DNA from: an uncultured Flavobacteriaceae bacterium
GTDB lineage: Bacteria; Bacteroidota; Bacteroidia; Flavobacteriales; Flavobacteriaceae
Assembly: GCA_938018045.1 (NCBI GenBank)
Contig: CALIIP010000188.1
Coordinates: 1-28,752, forward strand
Length of the DNA stretch: 28,752 bases
Reading direction: 5' to 3'
Shown one piece after another: positions 1 to 8,743 of this stretch (position 1 is the first letter of the stretch; each line of letters starts with the position of its first letter). The notes under the pieces were generated by a model. The model did not search any database and was not told the DNA's origin. It saw only the letters and a program-made list of their open reading frames with translations. Position numbers and translations under genes: made by a program.

Positions 1-494
1 AATTTAATGGTATTGTTATTTGCTAATTTCCAAGCTTCTCCAGGTGCAGCTTGCTCTAAAACTCTACTTAATGGAGAGTTTTCAATAAGTTTTTCTGAAT
101 ATGGGTTTGGAGTATTGGTTCCCCATTCACTTGGAAATTTATTGGTGTAAAAACCTACTAAATCAACATCTACAGAAGAGACATAAAAACCATTAGTGTT
201 TGTAGTTGTTGCAAATGGAAGGTTTTCTTTGACTTGCCTTCCAAACTGGTCGTATTCAATATGCGTAATAATATCTTGATTATTGCCTCCTGCACGTTGA
301 TTAACTGATTGTATTGGTCTTCCTAAACCATCAAAATAAGTGACTGCCTCTATTTTTTCAGCATCTGTTGCAGTTCCAATTGTTGTTTCTGTAAACTCTT
401 CTTTATAAGTTGTTGATTTCACATAATTTTGGTCTGTACTCTGAGCCATAACAACTAATGGCAACGCAAATAGTAAAAATAATATCTTTTTCAT
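1..494 (-). CDS. DUF6443-type Rhs protein, N-terminal part (cut by window edge)
   Basis: An open frame starts at ATG 494 and is still open at base 3, giving 164 visible residues; the rest lies outside the window. It begins with a signal peptide (MKKILFLLFALPLVVMAQ) and continues with a region containing the run TYFDGLGRPIQSI, then IEYDQFGRQV, which is the pattern of the DUF6443 domain that opens many Bacteroidota RHS-repeat proteins. In that family the missing part normally holds YD repeats, an RHS core and a variable C-terminal tip; none of this can be seen here. The start lies only 5 nt after the stop of the upstream SpvB-like gene, so the two are almost certainly co-transcribed and perhaps translationally coupled. 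The family call is confident; the role (toxin, adhesin or surface polymer) is not known. Confidence 0.82.
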   Translation of the reverse strand, partial: MKKILFLLFALPLVVMAQSTDQNYVKSTTYKEEFTETTIGTATDAEKIEAVTYFDGLGRPIQSVNQRAGGNNQDIITHIEYDQFGRQVKENLPFATTTNTNGFYVSSVDVDLVGFYTNKFPSEWGTNTPNPYSEKLIENSPLSRVLEQAAPGEAWKLANNNTIK

Positions 495-499
495 AGCGA

Positions 500-3400
500 T
501 TAGTTTTTATAGTTATATTCGTTTTCACTTAAAATCTTTCCATCATGGTCTTTCACAAACTTCAACCTGTTAAACTCATCGTAGGTATAATAGATTGTCC
601 TACCTCGAGGGTCGGTTATACTGGTGACACCAATAGGAGGATCATAGGTATAGGTTGTAACCATGGCATTTGACAATCCTCTTAAAGCATTTTCTTGTGA
701 GGTGCTTAAACCATTTACTATATTAAAATTAGGGCCAAAAGCACTCAATGCTTCTATACTTGCATATGTTGAGTTTTCAATTTTTGCAATAGGATATTGC
801 TCATTATACCCCCAAATATAAACGATATGTGTACCCTCTTTTTTACTCAGCTCTTTCACATTCCCATTGTCATAATAACTGTGGTAAGTAATACGACTTT
901 CTAACTCATTACCTTCTTTAGCCGTTTCAACAGAACTAGGAACAATATTTTCTATATTTAAAAGCAAGTCATAGTAATGAAAATAATTTGTTCGTTGTGT
1001 GTTTAAAAGCTCTGAAGCTTGATACGTACCGTCATCATTGATGTCTTTATATATTTCTACCTGAACAGGCTCTCCTATACGAAATAATTGATCTTTCTTT
1101 AATTTATCTATAGCATTTTTTTCATCTATTGTAAGATTATCATGCCCTAAAGAACTGTTTGTTGTAACTTCATCAGGATAATAGGTCCTTTTCAACGTTG
1201 TAATTTCATCACTACTTGTAGAATATTCGTGTGTAGGTAATCCCGCTAAATTACTTTCATAATCATACACTTGGGTTGTTGTGACAACATTATTGCCAAA
1301 ATATTCCTTTGTAACAACTGACTCTATCCCATGCCATCTTGAATAGGTTTCGTATAATCCAATATTTATATAATCTACTCGTAAGTTACCATCATTTTGA
1401 GGGGCAAACTCTTTTTGAACAATAGTATTAACTACTTTTGAACTTATATCAGAATTATAAATAGTGTTTTTATAATTATAATTCGTTTCTTTCAGAACAT
1501 CATATTGAATGCCATCTTTCTTAAAAAGAACTTCTTTTAGTTTTGTGCCATTTTCTAAGGAAACATGATCTCTATTAGATGTATAAATTTTTCTACCGAG
1601 ATAATTATGAGGGAGGCGGTCTCCTTTAACAATAAAGTTCATTTCTTTTCCTCCATTTTCAAAATTATCTCCTCCATAACTAACTGTTACTGCTGGATAC
1701 ATCTTTTTTGAAGAATCATCAATAAACAAACTTGTCAAACTACTGGATTTTAAAGTTGTAACTTCTGTTGGAATAATTTCAAAACCATCTCCTGCTGGAC
1801 AAACTATTTCACCAGTGGTTACTGAATAATACATTGGGAAAAACACTTTCTTTGGATTTTCAATAGTTGAATATTCGTTAAAATTAAAAGATCTATTTTC
1901 TTTAGTATTGTAATAATATCTTTTATAATCTGCTATATCTTGATTCACAAGTTTGTTGGTAATGCTTTTAATTCTTATTCCTAACGCCTCTGCATAAATT
2001 GGTGGAGAATCAATTGCATATTCATAATTTAGTGTTGCAGTTATGTGAATTCCTGCATCATTAAACACGGGTTGACTTAAGTTATCAACCATACTTGTAC
2101 CAACACCATTTACAAACTTCAAGATAACCGTATAGTTAATTCCTTCAATGATATCAAAATTAATCGTTCCGCTAATTGAATTATGATTGTTTTCAGGGTT
2201 TTCTAATTCAATATCTTTGTTTGCAATAACATTTGAATTTTCATCTTGCACCTCAATCCTTACCCATTCTTTATGAATAATATCTCCATCTGTTTCTATA
2301 TTATACGATGCAGTTACCGTTTGTGTTTTTGGAATATTTCCACTTAATAAAGATGGAACTATAAGCTTAGTTTTGATTTGAAGTGTTTGATTATACGCAT
2401 CATTATGATAAATTTTCAGATGATGTGGAATTGTTTGACTTAGTATGTTATTTGGGTCATACCCACTTTCATACTCAAAATATGTAATCCCTCCTGTAGG
2501 GTAGGTTATAGACGCTAAACTCCCATATTTTGCTTTATCAAATACAGGCTCTCTATCTGCAAGTGAGTAATGATTATCAAATACAGAATTAACTCCAGAG
2601 GGTATTAAAGTACTATTAGTCTTCCCATTAAAATAACCATAGTGGTCTTGACTTTTTGAAAACATTGATGGAAGTAAATGTGGACTATCATAATCCATAC
2701 TATATTTTTTCCCAAAGGATTGGTTAGATGAATTTAATTCATCAACAGACTCTAAATAAAATCGTTCTGAATCTCCCGTTGGATATAAATATGCTAAATC
2801 AAACTTTTTAACAATATTAGTTCCTTTTTTAACAATTATATCTTCAAGTGTATTTTTAAAATTATCAGAATCAATTCTATTAAATTCAATTGTTTCATTT
2901 GTTCGCGAAGAGCTAATTTTAGATAATATTCTTTGATGAATAGTTTTTGAATATGTACTTACTGGTGCATTAAAAGGACTATAATTTGTTTGTTGAGAAC
3001 CAGAACAAGCTCCATATGTTATACTTAATGACTCTTGCTCTCCAACCTTATAAGTTCGAACAGATGTATAATTATATTCAAAATTAACTGTATCAGCATT
3101 TGGATGTGTTATTTTAGTTAAATAAAATGAATTTAATACTTCTTCAGTAGGTCCAGCAGAACCATTATGACTACTCGAATATTCCGCACCGCTATTTGAA
3201 TTTTCTTGTGGATCAGAATCATTGTCTCCACCAAACAGGTATTTTACACCGTCAGAAGTTGTAATCGTAATTTCAGATCGGATTAATTGATTCTCAATTA
3301 CATGTATATTAGAAATGTCAATTTTTATTTCTTTATCATACTTTATCAATATAGGCTCCCAGTTTTCATCAATATAAAAACTCCCTGAATAACCCATAAA

Positions 3401-3940
3401 GTTGTAATTAAAAATATCCACTTCTGTATCAATATCAACTGTAGTTGCTAAATTAACAATAGTAGATACCCATTCTGATGGTGGTGAAGGAGCACCTAAA
3501 CGTGAAGGAATTAATCCAGATCCGTTAAGATCATGTAGGGTATCATCGTCATAAAACAACCTATTATTGTAAAGTGGTATTGAACTATAGGCTAATTCAT
3601 CAGGACGATCTCGAACTTGTCTAGTTATTGCACCTCCCGCAATTAAATTCCAATTAATTCCTGTTGTTGTTGGTCGCTGGTCAACCTTAACACCATTACC
3701 AGAATATGCCAAAGAAATAGGTATTGAAATGTTTCCTCCTTGATAAGTATACAAAGGAATAGAAGGAGATATACTCCCTGTAGATTCGTTTACATCTACC
3801 TCGCCATATTTTCCTAAGGCATAGGCTTCTGGAGATTGAGGAAGAAGAATAGGTAGTTCAGGATTTGATCCAACACCTTGGCTAAATGAAAATTGAAAAG
3901 TAAAGGCAATAGCAATTAATGACAAAAAGATTTTTTTCAT
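500..3940 (-). CDS. Secreted SpvB-like / RHS-repeat protein
   Basis: The 1146-residue protein has a signal peptide of about 20 residues ending in FSFSQ. Residues 45-115 (IPLYTYQGGNISIPISLAYS, then GINWNLIAGGAITR and RDRPDE) follow the pattern of the N-terminal region of SpvB/TcaC-like proteins, which form the first half of Tc-toxin and Rhs cocoons. The centre is beta-rich and not recognisable by eye. The C-terminus carries YD-type repeats (TYTYDPPIGVTSITDPRGR, YTYDEFNRLKFVKDHDGK) and stops abruptly in ENEYNYKN. There is no T9SS sorting domain and no toxin tip. The gene leads directly into the DUF6443 Rhs gene 5 nt downstream, so the pair may be a split cocoon-like polypeptide. It is divergent from the secretion operon across 316 bp. 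Export through Sec is well supported by the signal peptide; the function is unknown. Confidence 0.8.
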   Translation of the reverse strand: MKKIFLSLIAIAFTFQFSFSQGVGSNPELPILLPQSPEAYALGKYGEVDVNESTGSISPSIPLYTYQGGNISIPISLAYSGNGVKVDQRPTTTGINWNLIAGGAITRQVRDRPDELAYSSIPLYNNRLFYDDDTLHDLNGSGLIPSRLGAPSPPSEWVSTIVNLATTVDIDTEVDIFNYNFMGYSGSFYIDENWEPILIKYDKEIKIDISNIHVIENQLIRSEITITTSDGVKYLFGGDNDSDPQENSNSGAEYSSSHNGSAGPTEEVLNSFYLTKITHPNADTVNFEYNYTSVRTYKVGEQESLSITYGACSGSQQTNYSPFNAPVSTYSKTIHQRILSKISSSRTNETIEFNRIDSDNFKNTLEDIIVKKGTNIVKKFDLAYLYPTGDSERFYLESVDELNSSNQSFGKKYSMDYDSPHLLPSMFSKSQDHYGYFNGKTNSTLIPSGVNSVFDNHYSLADREPVFDKAKYGSLASITYPTGGITYFEYESGYDPNNILSQTIPHHLKIYHNDAYNQTLQIKTKLIVPSLLSGNIPKTQTVTASYNIETDGDIIHKEWVRIEVQDENSNVIANKDIELENPENNHNSISGTINFDIIEGINYTVILKFVNGVGTSMVDNLSQPVFNDAGIHITATLNYEYAIDSPPIYAEALGIRIKSITNKLVNQDIADYKRYYYNTKENRSFNFNEYSTIENPKKVFFPMYYSVTTGEIVCPAGDGFEIIPTEVTTLKSSSLTSLFIDDSSKKMYPAVTVSYGGDNFENGGKEMNFIVKGDRLPHNYLGRKIYTSNRDHVSLENGTKLKEVLFKKDGIQYDVLKETNYNYKNTIYNSDISSKVVNTIVQKEFAPQNDGNLRVDYINIGLYETYSRWHGIESVVTKEYFGNNVVTTTQVYDYESNLAGLPTHEYSTSSDEITTLKRTYYPDEVTTNSSLGHDNLTIDEKNAIDKLKKDQLFRIGEPVQVEIYKDINDDGTYQASELLNTQRTNYFHYYDLLLNIENIVPSSVETAKEGNELESRITYHSYYDNGNVKELSKKEGTHIVYIWGYNEQYPIAKIENSTYASIEALSAFGPNFNIVNGLSTSQENALRGLSNAMVTTYTYDPPIGVTSITDPRGRTIYYTYDEFNRLKFVKDHDGKILSENEYNYKN

Positions 3941-4256
3941 AGAAATATAAATTTAACAATGTAGATTAATTAGCAATTTTTTTAGTTTTCAGAAGAAAAC
4001 TTGTATTCAAATATAGTTAAAGTTTTGGTATAATAAAATATAATTATAAAAACCTACATTTATATAATTATTGATTTCTATTAATTTAAATAAAACTGAT
4101 TACAAGTCTCGTATTCTTTTGTAAAACTACTATCAATAGTTGAGTTTTAAAAGAAGTAGCACTCTAGATTTATAAATTCAGCGTAGTATTTTTCATCAAA
4201 AAGAGAATTAAATCACAAATTTCTGTACATTTGAAACGCGTATAAAAAAATAGTGA
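3941..4256. promoter_or_regulatory. Divergent intergenic region between Rhs pair and secretion operon
   Basis: This 316-bp AT-rich gap holds no open frame of note. On the plus strand TACATTTG (4226-4233) fits the Bacteroidota -7 consensus TAnnTTTG and would give a leader of about 15-20 nt before the pilin ATG at 4257; no good TTTG -33 element is seen. On the minus strand TATATTTG (4015-4008) is a second -7 match, about 70 nt before the Rhs start, again with a weak -33. The region probably holds both promoters. No regulator operator was recognised. Confidence 0.45.
4226..4233 (+). promoter_or_regulatory. Candidate -7 element for the secretion operon
   Basis: TACATTTG matches TAnnTTTG exactly and lies 23 nt before the pseudopilin ATG. 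The -33 position lacks a clear TTTG, so the match may need an activator or may be chance in AT-rich DNA. Confidence 0.4.
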
Positions 4257-4673
4257 ATGAATAAGAAACGTCTATTATTAAAAAAACTACCATCCTATAA
4301 TTTACAAGAATTAATGGTGACATTGGTCATTATAGGGATACTGGTATTGATTGCCATGCCATTTTTAATGCCTTTAATCTCAAGAGCAAAAAGTGTAGAA
4401 GCCCAAAATCAATTAAAGCATTTATACAATACAGAGCGTCAATATTTTTATATGTATTCTAAATATTCTAATGAAATCAATGAAATAGATTTTGAAGCAC
4501 CTAAGACAACCAAACATGGGGGTACTGCAAATTATGTATATGAAATTCTTGAAGCATCATCTAATACCTTTAAAGCCCGTGCCACTGCCATTGCAGATTT
4601 TAATGGTAATGGTGTGTTTAATGTTTGGGAAATCAACCAAGATAGTCAATTAAAAGAGGTTGTGAAAGACTAA
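4257..4673 (+). CDS. Type II secretion/type IV pilus-like major pseudopilin
   Basis: The 138-residue protein has a short basic leader (KK and R near the start, KK at 9-10) and a class III cleavage site. Glu18 is the +5 glutamate, which places cleavage between Ser13 and Tyr14; the usual -1 residue is Gly, so Ser is a departure. The hydrophobic alpha-1 helix (residues 19-42, MVTLVIIGILVLIAMP) follows. The C-terminal segment ADFNGNGVFNVWEI resembles the Asp/Asn/Gly calcium-type loop near the end of GspG-like pseudopilins. It should be processed by the adjacent peptidase and form the periplasmic pseudopilus. It is the first gene of the operon, and a hairpin overlaps its stop codon, which could allow higher output than the downstream genes. 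GspG-like is the best guess; PilA-like cannot be excluded. Confidence 0.85.
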   Translation: MNKKRLLLKKLPSYNLQELMVTLVIIGILVLIAMPFLMPLISRAKSVEAQNQLKHLYNTERQYFYMYSKYSNEINEIDFEAPKTTKHGGTANYVYEILEASSNTFKARATAIADFNGNGVFNVWEINQDSQLKEVVKD

Positions 4674-4692
4674 AACAGTATACAGTCTTTCA
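4663..4692 (+). other. Hairpin spanning the pilin stop codon
   Basis: TGAAAGACT (4663-4671) pairs with AGTCTTTCA (4684-4692), a 9-bp perfect stem with a 12-nt loop. The TAA stop (4671-4673) sits at the inner edge of the left arm. No T-run follows, so it is more likely an RNA-processing or stabilising hairpin, or a leaky terminator, than a full terminator. Confidence 0.5.
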
Positions 4693-4723
4693 GTCAATTC
4701 TATTAAAATTCTTAATTTATTAA

Positions 4724-5206
4724 ATGATCCTAACTTTAAAATTGCTACTAATTATCTCTTTACTCTCCGTTACATATCAAGATATAAAAGAGCGAAGAGT
4801 CTCTTTATTTTTATTTGTTGCAGTTGGATTGTTGTTAGGTTATTTTCATTATATTGAGAGTTCAATAGAGGTGTTTTTAATTTCAATTACTGTAAATATA
4901 AGTGTGGTCCTATTGATTTTATTGATTCTCTTTCTGTATTCCAAGATAAAACTCAAAAAGAACTTAAACCAAACTTTCGGAATTGGTGATGCCGTTTTTT
5001 TTAGTGTATTAGCAATAGGATTTCCAACTGCCACTTTCTTGGTGTTATTTTCTTTCTCGTTATTTTTCTCATTTATAGTGTTTCTAATTTTGAAGAAAAA
5101 ACTAAAGCATTCAACGGTACCATTGGCAGGATTTCAAGCGCTTTTTATATCCATCATTTTTTTAGTAAATTGGGTATTCCGTTTTACAAACCTTTATGCT
5201 ATTTAA
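4724..5206 (+). CDS. Prepilin peptidase (A24 family), single-domain form
   Basis: This 160-residue, very hydrophobic inner-membrane protein is predicted to cleave the leader of the pseudopilin encoded just upstream. The two catalytic aspartates of the A24 aspartic proteases are visible: Asp20 in YQDIKERRV and Asp89 in the GxGD motif FGIGDAVFF. Their spacing and the number of hydrophobic stretches (about six) fit the catalytic half of GspO/PilD. The N-terminal methylase domain with its cysteine pairs is absent, so N-methylation of the mature pilin may not occur or may be done elsewhere; such short forms resemble TadV/CpaA-type enzymes. It begins 50 nt after the pilin stop and ends 3 nt before the GspE start, so it belongs to the same operon. 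Confidence 0.85.
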   Translation: MILTLKLLLIISLLSVTYQDIKERRVSLFLFVAVGLLLGYFHYIESSIEVFLISITVNISVVLLILLILFLYSKIKLKKNLNQTFGIGDAVFFSVLAIGFPTATFLVLFSFSLFFSFIVFLILKKKLKHSTVPLAGFQALFISIIFLVNWVFRFTNLYAI

Positions 5207-5209
5207 TAA

Positions 5210-6625
5210 ATGCCAAAGACAGATTTCAACATACCGACTCAATTACAACAACTGATAAATGCAGAACAAGCGCATCATTATCATATTGTTCCTTTTGCAC
5301 AGCAAAATGGTACGTTGACTTTTAAGACGGATGCCAAGCAGTTACAAGAACTATCATTAGAATTACAAATCATTTTCGGTAAAGAGATTCAATTAGTTGA
5401 AGAGTCGGAACAAAATATTCAAAAATATTTAACACTTAATTATCGAAAAATCACCAAAAGCAAACACAGCTCAGAACTACATTATTCAGAAGACTTTTTA
5501 TTGAAAATTATTCACGAAGCAAAATCCTTAGGAAGTAGTGATATCCATTTCGAAGTCTTTGAACAAAAAAGCAGAGTACGTTTTCGTATTGATGGTAAAT
5601 TAATCGAACGCTACTTAATTCCGTTAGATGAATACACAACGTATGTCAATCGAATAAAAATACTCTCACAACTTGATATTTCAGAAAAACGCTTACCTCA
5701 AGACGGACGTATCAATATAAAAAACGAGAATGAAGAGTTTGATATTCGAGTGTCTGTACTACCAACCTTACATGGAGAGAAAATAGTATTGCGACTCTTA
5801 GCAAAAGATACAACTGCTGTTGATTTGGTATCGTTAGGGTTTACAGAATTAGAACTAAATCGTTATAAAGAAAGCGTAAAAAACCCGAATGGAATTGTGC
5901 TTATATCTGGACCAACAGGTTCAGGAAAAACAACAACTTTATATGCAACTTTAAAATTATTAAATACAGATGACACCAATATTCTAACCATTGAAGACCC
6001 TATTGAATATACGCTTGAAGGTGTCAATCAAGTACAATTAAAAGAAAATATTGGTCTGGACTTTGCAAGTACTTTGCGAACGTTTTTACGTCAAGATCCT
6101 GATATTATTATGGTTGGTGAAATTCGTGATGCAGCAACCGCAAATATGGCAATTAGAGCAGCATTGACAGGACATTTAGTACTATCAACTATTCATACAA
6201 ACTCGGCTTGGGCAACCATTTCAAGATTGATTGATATGGATATTCCTTCTTTTTTGATTGCGAGTACATTGAATGTAAGCGTTGCTCAGCGTTTGGTGCG
6301 AAAGTTATGTGTGCATTGTAAACAGAAAGAAAAAGTAGTTGAAGATTTATTTCCCGAAAACTTCAGCATCACTGATGCTTTTACAAATCACTATACGGCT
6401 CAAGGGTGTGAGGAATGTTATCACACAGGATATACAGGAAGAAAAGCCATTTATGAGATTATTCCGATTACAAAAGAATTGATGGAGCAGATAAAAAACA
6501 ACAGATTAGAGATAGATGAATATCTCAAAGAAAATAATATAAAAACATTGAAAGATAATGCACTAAGACTTGTTCAATCAGGAGAAACATCGATTGAAGA
6601 AGTGTATTCATTATTAACAAATTAA
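5210..6625 (+). CDS. gspE: Type II secretion ATPase GspE/PilB family
   Basis: The 471-residue cytoplasmic hexameric ATPase is expected to drive pseudopilus assembly. An N-terminal part (about 1-85) precedes the core. Visible motifs in order: Walker A GPTGSGKT (234-241), Asp box TIEDPIEY (260-267), Walker B DPDIIMVGEIRD (296-307), His box LSTIHTNSA (325-333), and a zinc-binding tetracysteine CVHC (367, 370) with CEEC (400, 403). The zinc motif and length fit the GspE/PulE/PilB assembly-ATPase group rather than PilT. The gene starts 3 nt after the peptidase gene and stops 6 nt before the secretin gene. No GspF partner, on which such ATPases normally act, is encoded in the window. Confidence 0.93.
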   Translation: MPKTDFNIPTQLQQLINAEQAHHYHIVPFAQQNGTLTFKTDAKQLQELSLELQIIFGKEIQLVEESEQNIQKYLTLNYRKITKSKHSSELHYSEDFLLKIIHEAKSLGSSDIHFEVFEQKSRVRFRIDGKLIERYLIPLDEYTTYVNRIKILSQLDISEKRLPQDGRINIKNENEEFDIRVSVLPTLHGEKIVLRLLAKDTTAVDLVSLGFTELELNRYKESVKNPNGIVLISGPTGSGKTTTLYATLKLLNTDDTNILTIEDPIEYTLEGVNQVQLKENIGLDFASTLRTFLRQDPDIIMVGEIRDAATANMAIRAALTGHLVLSTIHTNSAWATISRLIDMDIPSFLIASTLNVSVAQRLVRKLCVHCKQKEKVVEDLFPENFSITDAFTNHYTAQGCEECYHTGYTGRKAIYEIIPITKELMEQIKNNRLEIDEYLKENNIKTLKDNALRLVQSGETSIEEVYSLLTN

Positions 6626-6631
6626 AACTAC

Positions 6632-8743
6632 ATGAAAAAACAGAAGAGATACTTTCTAAGCATATTATTATTGCTATTTTTTAGCATCCAAAACTTTGCA
6701 CAAGAAGATAGAATACAACAACTCAAACTGAAATTGGAAAGTATTGTTGTAGATGCTCCTGGACTCAATGAAAAAGCAGATTTGAATGTGAGTAATATTG
6801 TATTGCCAGATTTTTTAAGAGCGATTGCCGATGCCCACAAAATCAACATCAGTATTGATCCGCTGTTAAACAATATTATCGTTACCAATAATTTCTCCAA
6901 TGCAACGGTTTCTGATATTCTGATTTTTTTAGCAAAACAATATGAATTGGAGTTTGATTTTACAGGAAATATTCTTTCAATCCGAAAATATGAGAAAGAA
7001 AAAGAACTTATCAAACGTAAAACAATTCCAATATCCTACGATAAAAACAATGATTTGTTATCGATTGATTTAAAACAAGATTCACTTTATACAGTATTTA
7101 AACTACTCACAGATAAAACTGGAAAAAACTTAGTTTTTGCTCCAGGTCTTGAGAATAATAAACTGACTAGTTATATCCAACAAATGCCTTTCAATACAGC
7201 AATGGATAAAATTGCATTTGCAAATAATTTAACCGTTACCAAAACAAGAGATAATTATTATTTGTTTGAAAGTGCTACAAATTTTGCGTCAACAAATACA
7301 CAAGGAAAGGAAGGACAACAACAAACACCTAGAAGGAATAGACGTTCAAATTTTTATTTTAAAGTCTTGGATACTGTTGCAAAAACGTTAGATGTTGATT
7401 TTGAGAACATCCAAATTTCTAATATTGTTTATGATATTGGTCAGCAATTAAAATTAGATATGTTTACTGCAACACCTTTAGATGCAGCAGGAAATGCATC
7501 TGTAAAAGCAAAAAATATTTCTCTTGATTTATTGTTTGACAAGATGTTTGAAAATACAGAATATGCCTTTAAAAAAGAAAATGATATCTATTACTTCGGA
7601 AAGAGAGATCAAGTTTCTTTAAGAAATACAGTTACAATTCCATTACGTTTTCGCTCTATTGAAATTATGACAGGACAAAGTTCAGGGAGAGCAAACTTAA
7701 CAGGAAGTAGGCAATCAAATTCTAATTACTACGGGAATGATAATAATTCTTTTGGAAATAATGGTATATCCAATAACAATTCATCAACTAATAATAGACA
7801 AAACAGGAGTACAAATAGTGGTAGTTTTCAAGATCATAACTCTAAAGCAGAAGCATTAATTAGTATTTTGCCTAAAAATATTAAAGATAGTTTAGAGATT
7901 CTGGCAGATGTCGAACTCAATAGTTTTATAGTCAGTGGACCAAGTCAGGACATTGAAAAATTTCGAGAATTTATTACATATATTGACAAACCTGTTCCGA
8001 ACATCAATATAGAGGTAATGTTTGTTGAGATAAACAGAAGTTCTACAATAGAAACAGGTATTGATTGGGGAATTGGCTCAGAAGAAGTAGCTACACAAGG
8101 AAGTATGTTTCCGACTACAGATTTTACACTAGGAGCATCACAAATCAATAAAATCATCAATACAGACAGATTAGGCTCTTTAAATCTTGGAAATCTTGGT
8201 AGCGTAGTTCCAGGCTTTTTCCTGAATATCAAAGCAATGGAAAGTAATGGCGACATTAAAGTCCGTTCAACTCCAAAGATATCGGCTTTAAATGGTCATT
8301 CTGCTAATTTTGCTATTGGAGAAACAACATATTATGCAGTTACAGAACAGAATATTTATGGCTCTCTAAACCCACAAACAACTACAATTACTAACTACTT
8401 TCCTATAGAGGCACAAACAGCCATAAATATTAAGCCTATTGTGTCAGAAAATGGAGATATCACAATGGAAATTAATGTGGTTCAATCGAGTTTTAATGGA
8501 ACTAGAATAGATGAGAATGCACCTCCAGGAATAAACTCAAGAGAGTTTACATCTGTTATTCGTGTGAAAGACCAAAATCTAATTGTATTAGGAGGCTTGG
8601 AAGAAGTAACAAAAAATGATACAGGAAGTGGCGTGCCATTTTTAGCAAGAATTCCCATTATAAAGTGGTTTTTTAGCAAGCGAAAAAGAGAGGATAGTAA
8701 AAAAAGATTGGTTGTATTTATCAAACCAACAATCATTTATTAA
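6632..8743 (+). CDS. gspD: Outer-membrane secretin GspD/PilQ family
   Basis: The 703-residue protein has a Sec signal peptide ending in NFAQ (about residue 24). N-terminal periplasmic domains follow: residues 30-115 look like an N0/STN domain (LPDFLRAIADAHKINISIDP), then N1-type repeats. An Asn/Ser/Gly-rich low-complexity segment occupies about 350-400. The secretin beta-barrel domain takes up about 440-703 and includes the diagnostic stretch GGLEEVTKNDTGSGVPFLAR followed by IPIIKWFF and LVVFIKPTIIY. It should form the multimeric exit channel. No pilotin or GspC is encoded nearby. Its stop overlaps the next start (TAATG, 8741-8745), implying translational coupling to the inner-membrane protein gene. 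Confidence 0.92.
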   Translation: MKKQKRYFLSILLLLFFSIQNFAQEDRIQQLKLKLESIVVDAPGLNEKADLNVSNIVLPDFLRAIADAHKINISIDPLLNNIIVTNNFSNATVSDILIFLAKQYELEFDFTGNILSIRKYEKEKELIKRKTIPISYDKNNDLLSIDLKQDSLYTVFKLLTDKTGKNLVFAPGLENNKLTSYIQQMPFNTAMDKIAFANNLTVTKTRDNYYLFESATNFASTNTQGKEGQQQTPRRNRRSNFYFKVLDTVAKTLDVDFENIQISNIVYDIGQQLKLDMFTATPLDAAGNASVKAKNISLDLLFDKMFENTEYAFKKENDIYYFGKRDQVSLRNTVTIPLRFRSIEIMTGQSSGRANLTGSRQSNSNYYGNDNNSFGNNGISNNNSSTNNRQNRSTNSGSFQDHNSKAEALISILPKNIKDSLEILADVELNSFIVSGPSQDIEKFREFITYIDKPVPNINIEVMFVEINRSSTIETGIDWGIGSEEVATQGSMFPTTDFTLGASQINKIINTDRLGSLNLGNLGSVVPGFFLNIKAMESNGDIKVRSTPKISALNGHSANFAIGETTYYAVTEQNIYGSLNPQTTTITNYFPIEAQTAINIKPIVSENGDITMEINVVQSSFNGTRIDENAPPGINSREFTSVIRVKDQNLIVLGGLEEVTKNDTGSGVPFLARIPIIKWFFSKRKREDSKKRLVVFIKPTIIY

